From positions 1 to 7,901 of the forward strand of contig JALOAF010000035.1 in assembly GCA_023228925.1 (NCBI GenBank): a stretch of DNA of 7,901 nt, in the 5' to 3' direction. Origin of the DNA: Candidatus Absconditabacterales bacterium (GTDB lineage Bacteria; Patescibacteriota; Gracilibacteria; Absconditabacterales; Absconditicoccaceae). Position 1 is the stretch's first letter; each line of letters begins with the position of its first letter. The notes below the pieces were generated by a model. That model ran no database searches, was not told the DNA's origin, and was given only the letters and a program-made list of their open reading frames with translations. The position numbers and the translations under genes are program-made. Below, piece after piece: positions 1 to 6,075 of this stretch.

Positions 1-276
1 TATATTAGTTGTTTCTTTGTTTTTAAAAAGATAGTCGAATGTACAATAGTCATTGAGTATAAATTTTTCATTTTGAAGACTTTTTTTAATCTTTTTTTGA
101 TTGCCTTGATATTTTTCGTTAAGTACTTCAACTTTTTCTTTATAAAAATCTGATAAATACTTAACAAATAACATTGTAAGAATGTAATCCATATAAGCCG
201 AGGAATTCATTGTACCTCTAAAAGTGTCACATGCTTTCCATATAATCCTGTTTATTGCATCTTGATTAGTTTTCAT
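1..276 (-). CDS. hsdM: Type I restriction-modification methyltransferase subunit HsdM, N-terminal 92 codons only
   Basis: This is the start of the DNA adenine methyltransferase (modification) subunit of a type I system; the rest lies beyond position 1. I translated it directly from the minus strand. It opens with ATG at 276-274 and stays open for all 92 codons to the window edge. The residues CDTFRGTMNSSAYMDYIL followed by MLFVKYLSDFYKEK match the helical HsdM N-terminal domain that precedes the SAM-binding catalytic domain. The catalytic NPPF/Y motif is not in view. GGAGAA at 286-281 lies four bases upstream as ribosome binding site. The ATG lies inside the end of hsdS (11-nt overlap), so the two are probably translationally coupled. 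The order S then M is less common than M then S. Whether an hsdR follows cannot be seen. HsdM identity is quite sure; whether the system restricts or only methylates is unknown. Confidence 0.9.
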   Translation of the reverse strand, partial: MKTNQDAINRIIWKACDTFRGTMNSSAYMDYILTMLFVKYLSDFYKEKVEVLNEKYQGNQKKIKKSLQNEKFILNDYCTFDYLFKNKETTNI

Positions 277-868
277 TATGTTCTCCATTTAAAATTCTAT
301 TTTCAATATATTTATAAATATTCTCTTTTTCTTTTTTCAGTTCTTCAATAAGAAACATCTCTCTTTTCTTCAATTCCAGTATTTTTATAAATATTTCCTG
401 ATTTCTGAGATTCATATTAAGTACTTCAAGATCTTTAAGAAAAGTTGATTTTAAAATAGATATACCGCTCATATTTATATATTTTGAAAAATATCTTTTT
501 CCTATACTGGAATTAATAACAGCAGTTATATATTCGGGTTTATACTGTTCTTTGTTTTTCAATCTGATAACTGCAAAGTAGGAAGGAATAAGTAATCTTT
601 CTTCATTTTCCTTAATCAAAGCTGCTGAAACAGGTTCTCTTAATCTGACTATTATATCATCTTTTTTTGTAAAATATTTATCATCAAGCTTTTCCTGCGA
701 TTCAAAAACATCAGTATTTTCAGCATAAAAACACCCTTCAGAATCTAAGCATTTTAAATTCAGCTGATTGTATTTTTCAATATCCTCTGAAAATTTTTCT
801 GCTTTTTTCCTGAGAGTAGTAAGCCCAGTTCTTACCTCCGCAATATCTTTCAATTTAATAAATTTCAT
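266..868 (-). CDS. hsdS: Type I restriction specificity subunit HsdS, half-size (single target-recognition domain)
   Basis: This 200-residue protein resembles the DNA-recognition subunit of type I enzymes, which directs HsdM to its target sequence. It starts with the usual HsdS opening (IKLKDIAEVRTGLTT, residues 4-18). A target-recognition region follows, ending in the pattern of an asparagine-rich loop and the GISILKSTFLKDLEVL stretch (about residues 135-150). A charged helical C-terminus (about 155-195, Leu/Glu/Lys-rich) corresponds to the conserved spacer coiled coil. Full HsdS proteins have about 400 residues and two such domains, so this is a half subunit; known half-subunits act as homodimers recognising symmetrical sites. 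The reading frame is intact. The start is ATG at 868-866 behind AAAGGGAA, with a good promoter upstream. It overlaps hsdM by 11 nt. A genuine half-HsdS seems likelier than a truncation, because the C-terminal helix and the coupling to hsdM are preserved. Confidence 0.82.
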   Translation of the reverse strand: MKFIKLKDIAEVRTGLTTLRKKAEKFSEDIEKYNQLNLKCLDSEGCFYAENTDVFESQEKLDDKYFTKKDDIIVRLREPVSAALIKENEERLLIPSYFAVIRLKNKEQYKPEYITAVINSSIGKRYFSKYINMSGISILKSTFLKDLEVLNMNLRNQEIFIKILELKKREMFLIEELKKEKENIYKYIENRILNGEHNEN

Positions 869-923
869 AAATTCCCTTTCGCATAATTTTAATTTAATGC
901 ATTTTTTTCATTTGCATAATTTA

Positions 924-952
924 TTTATAATACATTTTTTTAATCAAGTCAA
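924..952 (-). promoter_or_regulatory. Sigma-70 type promoter of hsdS-hsdM
   Basis: On the minus strand, TTGACT (952-947) and TATAAA (929-924) are separated by exactly 17 nt, close to the consensus -35 and -10 boxes. Transcription would begin near 917, giving a leader of about 50 nt before the hsdS ATG. Two direct copies of AATTATGC (minus strand; plus-strand 914-921 and 881-888) lie 33 bp apart in this leader, three helical turns. They might be a regulator site or coincidence in AT-rich DNA. Confidence 0.65.
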
Positions 953-1111
953 GAATTTTTTATAGAAATTTAAAAACAATAAAATGTTTTTAAAATATTA
1001 AGCAAAAAATTAATCTACTCAGCAACTGTTAATTTCAATAAAAATTCCAACAATTTTCAGCAAAAAAATTACAAAGATTTAGTTTGCAGATACAAGAAAT
1101 AAACTGAACGG

Positions 1112-1206
1112 GTGGCGCGAAGGCAGAAGGCTTCCAAATCGCTGAATAGCTTTGAATTCCGATTTGGAATACTTTTCAGAGGAAGGACCGCGATAAATAG
1201 CTTTGA
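1112..1206. repeat. Hairpin with internal direct repeat, possible dispersed element or structured RNA
   Basis: A perfect 10-bp inverted repeat, TTCCAAATCG (1132-1141) and CGATTTGGAA (1160-1169), encloses an 18-nt loop. The 11-mer AATAGCTTTGA occurs at 1145-1155, within the loop, and again at 1196-1206, with similar bases in front (CGCTG and CGCGAT), which suggests an internal duplication. The stretch is richer in G+C than its surroundings. Several frames are open across it on both strands, but none has a good start and ribosome binding site, so I do not call a gene. It could be a dispersed repeat, a remnant of a mobile element or a small RNA. Confidence 0.4.
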
Positions 1207-1266
1207 TAATAGAGAGTTTTTCAATAAGTATTAACTGTATAATGAATAATTAAAAATCTAAGATCA

Positions 1267-1290
1267 GTGAAATAGTGAATTGGTGAAATT
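1267..1290. repeat. Three tandem GTGA-type octamers
   Basis: The octamers GTGAAATA, GTGAATTG and GTGAAATT follow one another without a gap. The same 8-nt pattern (GYGA plus four variable bases) recurs in the other intergenic region at 5938-6040, in both orientations, so this looks like one repeat family of the genome rather than chance. Confidence 0.5.
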
Positions 1291-1312
1291 GATTTTAAGG
1301 TTTCTAAGAAAC

Positions 1313-1455
1313 GCAAAGAAAATTAATTTAAAGGAACTATGGAGACCGTTACGAAGTGTGCAATATACGGAAGTATTGCAAGGTCGAACATCGTAAGAGG
1401 GAATTTTACACGGAAGTAAAATTTCATGTGGTCCGATAAATTGATATTTCTTTGC
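1313..1455. repeat. 143-nt inverted-repeat element with two hairpins sharing a CGGAAG loop
   Basis: The ends are a perfect 9-bp inverted repeat, GCAAAGAAA (1313-1321) and TTTCTTTGC (1447-1455), which extends inward to about 17 pairs if one bulge and a G-U pair are allowed. Inside are two hairpins. One is TGCAATA/TATTGCA (1359-1365, 1374-1380), flanked by GACC/GGTC (1344-1347, 1382-1385). The other is GAATTTTAC/GTAAAATTT (1401-1409, 1416-1424, one G-U), flanked by ACAT/ATGT (1388-1391, 1426-1429). The stems differ in sequence but both loops contain ACGGAAGTA (1367-1375, 1410-1418). Read as plus-strand RNA, each could present a GGAA tetraloop closed by C-G. It may be a MITE-like insertion, a structured RNA or a 3' processing structure for the macB transcript. 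Its function is unknown. Confidence 0.45.
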
Positions 1456-1487
1456 CTTCCTTTTAATGTCTTTTGATATTTATTCAT
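1323..1487 (-). CDS. Doubtful 54-residue open frame overlapping the macB stop
   Basis: An ATG (1487-1485) lies within the last codons of macB and opens a 54-codon frame ending at TAA (1325-1323), overlapping macB by 8 nt. The peptide begins [10 protein letters not shown], is basic at first and hydrophobic in its second half (LAILPYIAHFVTVSIV, about residues 37-51). Against it: the only Shine-Dalgarno-like sequence (AAGG) is one base from the ATG, and the frame runs through the two hairpins of the inverted-repeat element, whose sequence is explained by base pairing. I recognise no family. It is most likely an accidental frame, or part of a dispersed repeat. Confidence 0.15.
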   Translation of the reverse strand: MNKYQKTLKGRQRNINLSDHMKFYFRVKFPLTMFDLAILPYIAHFVTVSIVPLN

Positions 1488-3447
1488 ACCTTAATGCATC
1501 TATTGGGTTAAGTTTACTTGCTTTTCTTGCTGGATAAAATCCAAAGAAAAGACCTACAAACATTGAGAAGAAAAATGACATCATTACAGAATTATAACTT
1601 ACTTCTGTTGGTAATCCTGCTTTCATCCTTACTATCTCACTTATTCCATAACCTACCATTATTCCAATTATACCACCTGTTACAGAAACCAGTAACGCTT
1701 CAATGAGAAACTGCGAAAGAATATCTATCTTTCTTGCACCAATAGCTTTTCTTATACCAATCTCTCTTGTCCTTTCTGTTACAGATACAAGCATTATATT
1801 CATAATACCTATTCCACCTACTACAAGAGACACTACTGCAATACCTGCAAGCAACATTGTGAATGACTGCATTGACTGATTTACCTGTTCTATTATATCT
1901 GCCATTGATCTTATTCTAAAATCATTTTCATCTTTTGGACGTATTTCATGAAGTTCTCTAAGTTTAGCTGTTATAGCTTTTTCTGCTTCATCTGAAATAT
2001 CCAGCGAATGTAAAGAAACATTGATATCATTTACAAAATCAATACCCATAAGCCTTTTCTGCATTGTAAGTATTGGTGCTACAATTATTTCATCTTCATC
2101 TCTCCAGCCACTTGAACCTTTTTCTTTTAATACTCCAACAATCTGAAAACTCTGTTTTGATATTTTTACATACTGACCAATTGGATCAGTTTCTGGAAAC
2201 AACTCATTTTTAATTGTATTACCAATTACTGCAACTCTCCTTTTAGCTCTGTTATCATCTTCTGTAAAAAAACTTCCTGTTTCAATTTCAAAATTGTTTA
2301 CTTTCAAAAAATCAGAAGTTGCTCCCTGAACTCTTGAGTTGTAATTTCTATTCCCAAATATAATCTGATAATTTCTACTTACAATTACATCAACTGCTGA
2401 AATATATTTTGTAAGTTTTTTCAATTCAAGTGCATCTTCATATTTCAAACTTCTTCTATCAGCATTAGATGTTCTTACAGCTCCACGAGTATCCCCGCCA
2501 GGCATTATTGATAAAAGATTTGCTCCTCTTGATGAAATATTCTCTGTAACCTGTTTCTGTGCTCCCATTCCCATTGCAATCATACCTATTACAGATGCTA
2601 CACCTATTATCACTCCCAACATTGTAAGAAAAGTTCTCATCTTATTTGTTGCAATTGAATAAATCGCCATTATAAAGCTCTCAAGAAGTTCCTGAGGACT
2701 TAAAAAGAGATTTTTGAAAAAACTTTTTTTTATCTTTTTCTTATTGTTCTTTTCAACCTTATCATTATTTTTTTCTTCAGAATTTCTAATATCTTCTGCA
2801 ATTTTACCATCTCTTATATGAATTATTCTGTCAGCATAAGATGCAACATTACTATCATGAGTAACAATAATTACAGTAATTCCTTTATTATTTAATTCTC
2901 TGAGAAGAGCCATTATCTCAACACCAGTTTTAGAATCAAGTGCTCCTGTAGGTTCATCAGCCATGATTATTGAAGGATCATTTGCAAGAGCTCTTGCTAT
3001 TGCAACTCTCTGCTGCTGTCCGCCTGATAATTCTTTAGGTCTGTGATGTTTTCTATCATCAAGACCAACGCTGTCAAGACAATCATCAGCTAATTTCTTT
3101 CGGTTTTTTTTACCTGAATATACAAGTGGAAGCTCTACATTACCAGATGCTGTTAAATTATTAAGAAGGTTAAATGACTGAAATATAAATCCTATTCTTG
3201 AATTTCTTATTGAAGCAAGATCATTATCTGAAAACTTTGTTATATCTGTATCTTCAAGATAATATTTCCCATGAGTTGTTGTATCTAAAAATCCAATAAT
3301 ATTCATAAGAGTGGATTTGCCAGAACCGGAAGGTCCCATAATTGCAACAAATTCACCTTTTTTAATTTCAAGTGTAACGTTATCTAAAGCTTTAAGTTCA
3401 AGATCACCCATCTTATAGATTTTAGATATATTCTCAAGTTTTATCAT
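1480..3447 (-). CDS. macB: MacB-type ABC transporter: fused ATPase and permease of tripartite efflux
   Basis: This 655-residue inner-membrane protein couples ATP hydrolysis to mechanotransmission that pushes substrates (macrolides, peptides, lipopeptides or toxins in known members) through a MacA-TolC conduit. The ATPase domain comes first: Walker [10 protein letters not shown] (38-46), Q-loop Gln90, signature LSGGQ (140-144), Walker B ending at Glu165, D-loop GALD (168-171) and H-loop His197. A lysine/asparagine/glutamate-rich linker (about 222-245) follows. Then come TM1 (about 272-294), a periplasmic domain (about 295-528) and TM2-TM4 (about 530-557, 575-605, 620-642). [17 protein letters not shown] (556-572) is the typical cytoplasmic motif between TM2 and TM3. 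The length is normal for MacB (about 650), and all catalytic residues are present. The start is ATG with AAGGAG five bases upstream, overlapping the macA stop; the gap to macA is 9 nt. The MacB fold is certain; the substrate cannot be told. Confidence 0.95.
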   Translation of the reverse strand: MIKLENISKIYKMGDLELKALDNVTLEIKKGEFVAIMGPSGSGKSTLMNIIGFLDTTTHGKYYLEDTDITKFSDNDLASIRNSRIGFIFQSFNLLNNLTASGNVELPLVYSGKKNRKKLADDCLDSVGLDDRKHHRPKELSGGQQQRVAIARALANDPSIIMADEPTGALDSKTGVEIMALLRELNNKGITVIIVTHDSNVASYADRIIHIRDGKIAEDIRNSEEKNNDKVEKNNKKKIKKSFFKNLFLSPQELLESFIMAIYSIATNKMRTFLTMLGVIIGVASVIGMIAMGMGAQKQVTENISSRGANLLSIMPGGDTRGAVRTSNADRRSLKYEDALELKKLTKYISAVDVIVSRNYQIIFGNRNYNSRVQGATSDFLKVNNFEIETGSFFTEDDNRAKRRVAVIGNTIKNELFPETDPIGQYVKISKQSFQIVGVLKEKGSSGWRDEDEIIVAPILTMQKRLMGIDFVNDINVSLHSLDISDEAEKAITAKLRELHEIRPKDENDFRIRSMADIIEQVNQSMQSFTMLLAGIAVVSLVVGGIGIMNIMLVSVTERTREIGIRKAIGARKIDILSQFLIEALLVSVTGGIIGIMVGYGISEIVRMKAGLPTEVSYNSVMMSFFFSMFVGLFFGFYPARKASKLNPIDALRYE

Positions 3448-3456
3448 GTCAACTCC

Positions 3457-4491
3457 TTAATTTCTTCTTCTTCCTGGTCCAAATAATGAATTATTCTTTT
3501 TTTCATTTGAAATTTCAGTTATCTCTGTAACAACTTTTTCACCAATATCAAGACCTTCGATTATCTCAACAAATCTGCCATCATCTATTCCTTTTTTCAC
3601 TAGTCTTTTTTCAGGTTCTTCCATTAATCCATTTTTAACATTACTTCCTCTTGAAGGTCTTTCTTTAGAGTTATTTTTTATAAGTACATAAGTCTCACCT
3701 TTTTCTTCTCTTATAGCACTCATTGGGCATATTATTATATTATCTTTACTTTTTGTTACAAATTCAATATTTGCAGTCATTCCAGAAGCCCATTCTTCTG
3801 GCACTGCATCTGGCTCTACAAGTATCTCATAAACAACAACATCTGATATTGTCTGTCCTTCTCTTGATATCTTTGATATTTTACCAGTATTTGCTTTATC
3901 AGGATATGCATCTAAAGTAATATATGCTTTGAGTCCTTTTTTCATTTTAGCAATATCAACTTCATCTATATCGACTCTTCCAACAAGTTTATCTGAAAGT
4001 ACAAAAAGTTCATTGGAAAGATCTACATTCTGTCCAGTCTCACATGATCTGTTAATAATCTCTCCTTTAATAGTACTGGTAAGAAAAACAGGTTTATAAG
4101 CTGATTGAGCTACTTGATAAGCTATATCTGCTTCTTTAATTGCATTTTTATTTTTACTTTCTTTTGCAATTTTTATTTGAGAAATTGCAGCATCAAGTAT
4201 AGAATTTCTGTCTTCACTTGATATTGTTGCAAGTACTGTACCAACTTCCACCATATCTCCTTCCTGAACAAATACTTCTTCAATTCTTCCTCTTGAAGTT
4301 GCTTTTATACCAACCTGATTAAAAGGTTTAATAGAACCTGTTGATAATATTTTTATCTCTATTTTGCCTTTTTCAACATCACCATATTTATATACTTTTT
4401 TTGTTTCACCATTAGATGTTTTTTTGAAAAAACCAAAATATATACCAACTAAAGCTAAAATTACGATTGTTATTATTACATATTTTTTCAT
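3457..4491 (-). CDS. macA: MacA-type periplasmic adaptor (membrane fusion protein)
   Basis: This 344-residue HlyD/RND-type adaptor would bridge MacB and the outer membrane factor. One N-terminal membrane anchor (about 4-22) has no lipobox. The first half of the lipoyl domain is at about 62-90 (SRGRIEEVFVQEGDMVEVG), the helical hairpin at about 93-133, and the second lipoyl half at about 138-168. A beta-barrel (about 170-245, including GMTANIEF) and a membrane-proximal domain (about 250-325) follow. The C-terminus is a basic, Asn/Gly/Arg-rich tail (PGRRRN). The hairpin is only about 40 residues in total, much shorter than in E. coli MacA, which may change how it meets TolC. The ATG overlaps the tolC stop as ATGA, and AGGAGG (4503-4498) sits six bases upstream. 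The position between tolC and macB supports the role. Confidence 0.92.
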   Translation of the reverse strand: MKKYVIITIVILALVGIYFGFFKKTSNGETKKVYKYGDVEKGKIEIKILSTGSIKPFNQVGIKATSRGRIEEVFVQEGDMVEVGTVLATISSEDRNSILDAAISQIKIAKESKNKNAIKEADIAYQVAQSAYKPVFLTSTIKGEIINRSCETGQNVDLSNELFVLSDKLVGRVDIDEVDIAKMKKGLKAYITLDAYPDKANTGKISKISREGQTISDVVVYEILVEPDAVPEEWASGMTANIEFVTKSKDNIIICPMSAIREEKGETYVLIKNNSKERPSRGSNVKNGLMEEPEKRLVKKGIDDGRFVEIIEGLDIGEKVVTEITEISNEKKNNSLFGPGRRRN

Positions 4492-5717
4492 ATCTTTCCT
4501 CCTGCGACTTTTTGAAGTGTCAACAAACTCGTTCTATAACTATAAATTGAACTTACATAATTATACTCTGCCTGCGAAAGATCGTTTTCTTTATTTTGAA
4601 ATACAAAATAAGTCTCACTACCCTGTTCATATTTTAATTTAGTGAGAAGATAAATATCTTTTTTTGCTTTAAGTAGAAGCTCATCAATCTGCAATTTTGC
4701 ATAAGCTAATTCATAATTTTTTAAAGCATTATAAACTTCAATTACAATATCATCTTTAAGTTTTTTTATTTCATTTTCAGTAGCTTTTATCGTATTTTCT
4801 GATTCTTCAAGAAGAATACTTTTTTTACCTCCATCATACAGCTTATAACTTAAAGAAAGTGATGCACTGAAAGAATCATTTTTAAATATTTCTTTTCCAC
4901 CCAAACTTTCACTCATTGAAGCGGATAATTTTGGTTTATAATTCGCATGTATATTTTTTTTATTTAAAAGATTTAAATTTTCTGAAATTAAAATTTTTTG
5001 AATTTCAGGTCTATTTGCAATTGATAATTTTAAAATATCATCTGAATTAAAAGCAGTAAAACTGATTTTTTCTTCAAAAACATCAAATTTATAAGTAAGC
5101 TCTTTACCCATTATAGTATTTATTTCAAAATAAATATTTCCAAGTTCTCTTTCTTCTTTTAACTTTCTATATTCTGCTTCTTTAAAAGAAGTTTCAGATT
5201 CATTTACAGCCTGAAGACTTTCTTTACCTGCATGATATTTCAATCTTATCAGAATAAGGTCTTTTTTTCTTCTTTCAAGAATTGTATTTTGAAGATCAAT
5301 ACCTTGTTTTTTTTGCTGAATTCTGTAATAAAGTTCACTGACATTAAAAATAACATTATTTTTAAGTCTATTGTATTCTTGTATTTCTTTTTCAACATTA
5401 AGTTTAGCAATATCAAGATCATTATTTCTTAATCCACCATCATTAATAGTGTAATTTACACCAAGTCTTGTGGAATAACTTTCTTTACCTGAAGTATCAG
5501 AATAAGAAATCCCCTGTGACAATGACGCCTCTGGTAAAAAATTAGTCTTAATCTGCTTTATTTTTAATTCCAAAGCTTCAATTCTTAATTTTTCCTGAAT
5601 AATTGATGAATCGTTTTCGATTGCATTCTCAATGCATTGCTGCAAAGTAAGTATTTCAGCATAACCTTGAAGAATAAACAATGACAAAAAAAACAGAACA
5701 ATAATTATCTTCTTCAA
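4488..5717 (-). CDS. tolC: TolC-type outer membrane efflux protein
   Basis: This is a 409-residue outer membrane factor that would trimerise into the outer-membrane channel and periplasmic tunnel of the efflux pump. Residues 1-20 are a signal peptide with a lysine pair, a hydrophobic core and probable cleavage after GYA; there is no lipobox cysteine, so it is not a lipoprotein. The mature protein shows the two internally repeated OEP halves: INDGG (91-95) and YDGG (294-297) mark equivalent strand-helix junctions, and LKYHAG (159-164) matches LKYEQG (361-366). Long Lys/Glu-rich helices lie between. The start codon is TTG (5717-5715): there is no in-frame ATG nearby, a perfect AGGAGG is five bases upstream, and only this start preserves the whole signal peptide. 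It is first in the operon and overlaps macA by 4 nt. Length is slightly below E. coli TolC. The symbol denotes family membership, not orthology. Confidence 0.92.
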   Translation of the reverse strand: MKKIIIVLFFLSLFILQGYAEILTLQQCIENAIENDSSIIQEKLRIEALELKIKQIKTNFLPEASLSQGISYSDTSGKESYSTRLGVNYTINDGGLRNNDLDIAKLNVEKEIQEYNRLKNNVIFNVSELYYRIQQKKQGIDLQNTILERRKKDLILIRLKYHAGKESLQAVNESETSFKEAEYRKLKEERELGNIYFEINTIMGKELTYKFDVFEEKISFTAFNSDDILKLSIANRPEIQKILISENLNLLNKKNIHANYKPKLSASMSESLGGKEIFKNDSFSASLSLSYKLYDGGKKSILLEESENTIKATENEIKKLKDDIVIEVYNALKNYELAYAKLQIDELLLKAKKDIYLLTKLKYEQGSETYFVFQNKENDLSQAEYNYVSSIYSYRTSLLTLQKVAGGKI

Positions 5718-5728
5718 AAAAACCTCCT
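5718..5728 (-). promoter_or_regulatory. Strong ribosome binding site deciding the TTG start of tolC
   Basis: AGGAGG on the minus strand at 5728-5723 is followed by five T residues and then TTG AAG AAG. The perfect Shine-Dalgarno match at normal spacing, together with the signal peptide that begins right there, makes TTG the start codon. Confidence 0.8.
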
Positions 5729-5752
5729 GTATCTATGTTTTTATTTAAAACT

Positions 5753-5784
5753 AGTTGCAAATATCATACCAATTATACACAACT
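5753..5784 (-). promoter_or_regulatory. Candidate promoter of the tolC-macA-macB operon with flanking AGTTG/CAACT half-sites
   Basis: On the minus strand a perfect -10 hexamer TATAAT (5777-5772) lies 43 bp before the Shine-Dalgarno. TATGAT slightly further on is an alternative. No good -35 box lies at the right distance, which would fit an activator-dependent or weak promoter. The pentamers AGTTG (5753-5757) and CAACT (5780-5784, plus strand) flank the -10 symmetrically. The same pentamers occur in the marR promoter, which hints at shared control, though five bases are weak evidence. Confidence 0.35.
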
Positions 5785-5790
5785 GAATAA

Positions 5791-5886
5791 AACACTGCTC
5801 TATACCGCTTTTATACGCTCCACATACCGTTCTTATACCGTTTCTATACGCTCCACATACTAATATACCGTTCTTGTACTGCTCTT
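5791..5886. repeat. 11-bp periodic repeat array upstream of tolC
   Basis: On the plus strand, consecutive 11-mers begin at 5791, 5802, 5813, 5824, 5835 and 5846. After an 8-nt interruption (5857-5864) two more begin at 5865 and 5876. Typical units are ATACCGCTTTT, ATACGCTCCAC, ATACCGTTCTT and ATACCGTTTCT, consensus about ATACCGYTYTT. There is a superperiod of 33 bp: 5801-5827 and 5834-5860 differ at only two of 27 positions. The 11-bp spacing places each unit on nearly the same face of the helix. Confidence 0.65.
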
Positions 5887-5895
5887 AAAATACAG

Positions 5896-5921
5896 ATCCC
5901 GGCTCAGAAACATACCGGGAT
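5896..5921. repeat. CCCGG palindromic (REP-like) hairpin
   Basis: ATCCCGG (5896-5902) and CCGGGAT (5915-5921) are perfect inverted repeats around a 12-nt loop, in DNA that is otherwise AT-rich. Read on the minus strand it gives GTCATCCCGG, then the loop, then CCGGGATCTG, a form resembling the extragenic palindromes dispersed in many bacterial genomes. No T run follows on either strand, so it is not a standard terminator. Confidence 0.5.
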
Positions 5922-5937
5922 GACAAACTTTAAATCA

Positions 5938-6040
5938 GCGAAATAGCGAATCAAAATGTTCACCGAACATTTTTTGGTGAATTAGCGAAGTGGATTTAGT
6001 GCTTTTCCTATCTCACTCTTTCACCACTTCACTATCTCAC
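5938..6040. repeat. GYGA octamer repeats in both orientations, forming a long imperfect hairpin
   Basis: Plus-strand octamers are GCGAAATA and GCGAATCA (5938-5953), then GTGAATTA and GCGAAGTG (5977-5992). Four octamers in the opposite sense lie at 6009-6040 (TATCTCAC, TCTTTCAC, CACTTCAC, TATCTCAC), all ending in TCAC. The opposite-sense sets pair as 5977-5993 with 6024-6040, 14 of 17 matching. In a minus-strand transcript two of the mismatches become G-U pairs, so the structure would be most stable in the RNA downstream of the MATE gene. The loop is about 30 nt. This is the same octamer family as at 1267-1290. Confidence 0.5.
5953..5973. repeat. AAAATGTTC/GAACATTTT hairpin
   Basis: A perfect 9-bp inverted repeat with a 3-nt loop (ACC on the plus strand). 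T residues run from 5970 to 5975 on the plus strand, but no gene on that strand would use it as a terminator. On the minus strand it follows the MATE gene at some distance and lacks a good T run. It could be a weak terminator or part of the surrounding repeat. Confidence 0.4.
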
Positions 6041-6075
6041 GGTTTTATTATATTTCCAAAATTACTTTTATAGTG

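Larger units (their letters stand above)
869..1479. other. Repeat-rich intergenic region between macB and hsdS
   Basis: This 611-bp gap holds no convincing conserved gene. Besides the hsdS promoter at its low end, the part from about 960 to 1104 is plain AT-rich sequence in which I see nothing. From about 1105 the base composition becomes visibly more GC-rich than the surroundings. It contains a hairpin with flanking direct repeats (1112-1206), a short octamer repeat (1267-1290) and an inverted-repeat-bounded element (1313-1455). No canonical GC stem followed by a T run is evident downstream of macB, so where that operon terminates is unclear. Confidence 0.6.
5718..6075. other. Intergenic region between the MATE gene and tolC
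   Basis: These 358 bp hold no open frame of note. In order from tolC they contain its leader and likely promoter (5718-5790), an 11-bp periodic array (5791-5886), a CCCGG palindrome (5896-5921), an ATGTTC hairpin (5953-5973) and octamer repeats forming an imperfect hairpin (5977-6040). I see no classical terminator after the MATE gene, so readthrough into the tolC operon is possible. Confidence 0.6.

Noticed and set aside
266..868. Truncated or decayed hsdS pseudogene.
   Set aside because: The frame is intact, it has its own promoter and ribosome binding site, keeps the C-terminal helix, and is translationally coupled to hsdM.
1105..1200. Possible tRNA or RNase P-like RNA suggested by GGTGGCGCGAAGG and GAGGAAGGACC.
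   Set aside because: No cloverleaf, anticodon or T-loop can be drawn, and the order and spacing of the RNase P conserved blocks are not met.
1112..1234. A 40-codon plus-strand frame starting GTG and a longer start-less minus-strand frame over the same segment.
   Set aside because: No ribosome binding site or ATG, and frames open on both strands, as expected from a short GC-richer repeat with few stop codons.
1339..1419. A 26-codon plus-strand frame beginning ATG GAG ACC behind AAGGA.
   Set aside because: It lies wholly inside the inverted-repeat element, its sequence is dictated by the two hairpins, and the Shine-Dalgarno spacing is only about three bases.
5791..5886. Possible CRISPR array because of the regular repeats.
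   Set aside because: Units are only 11 bp, contiguous and without unique spacers, and no cas genes are present.
5953..5975. Rho-independent terminator for a plus-strand transcript.
   Set aside because: No gene or promoter on the plus strand precedes it, and the stem is mostly A-T.
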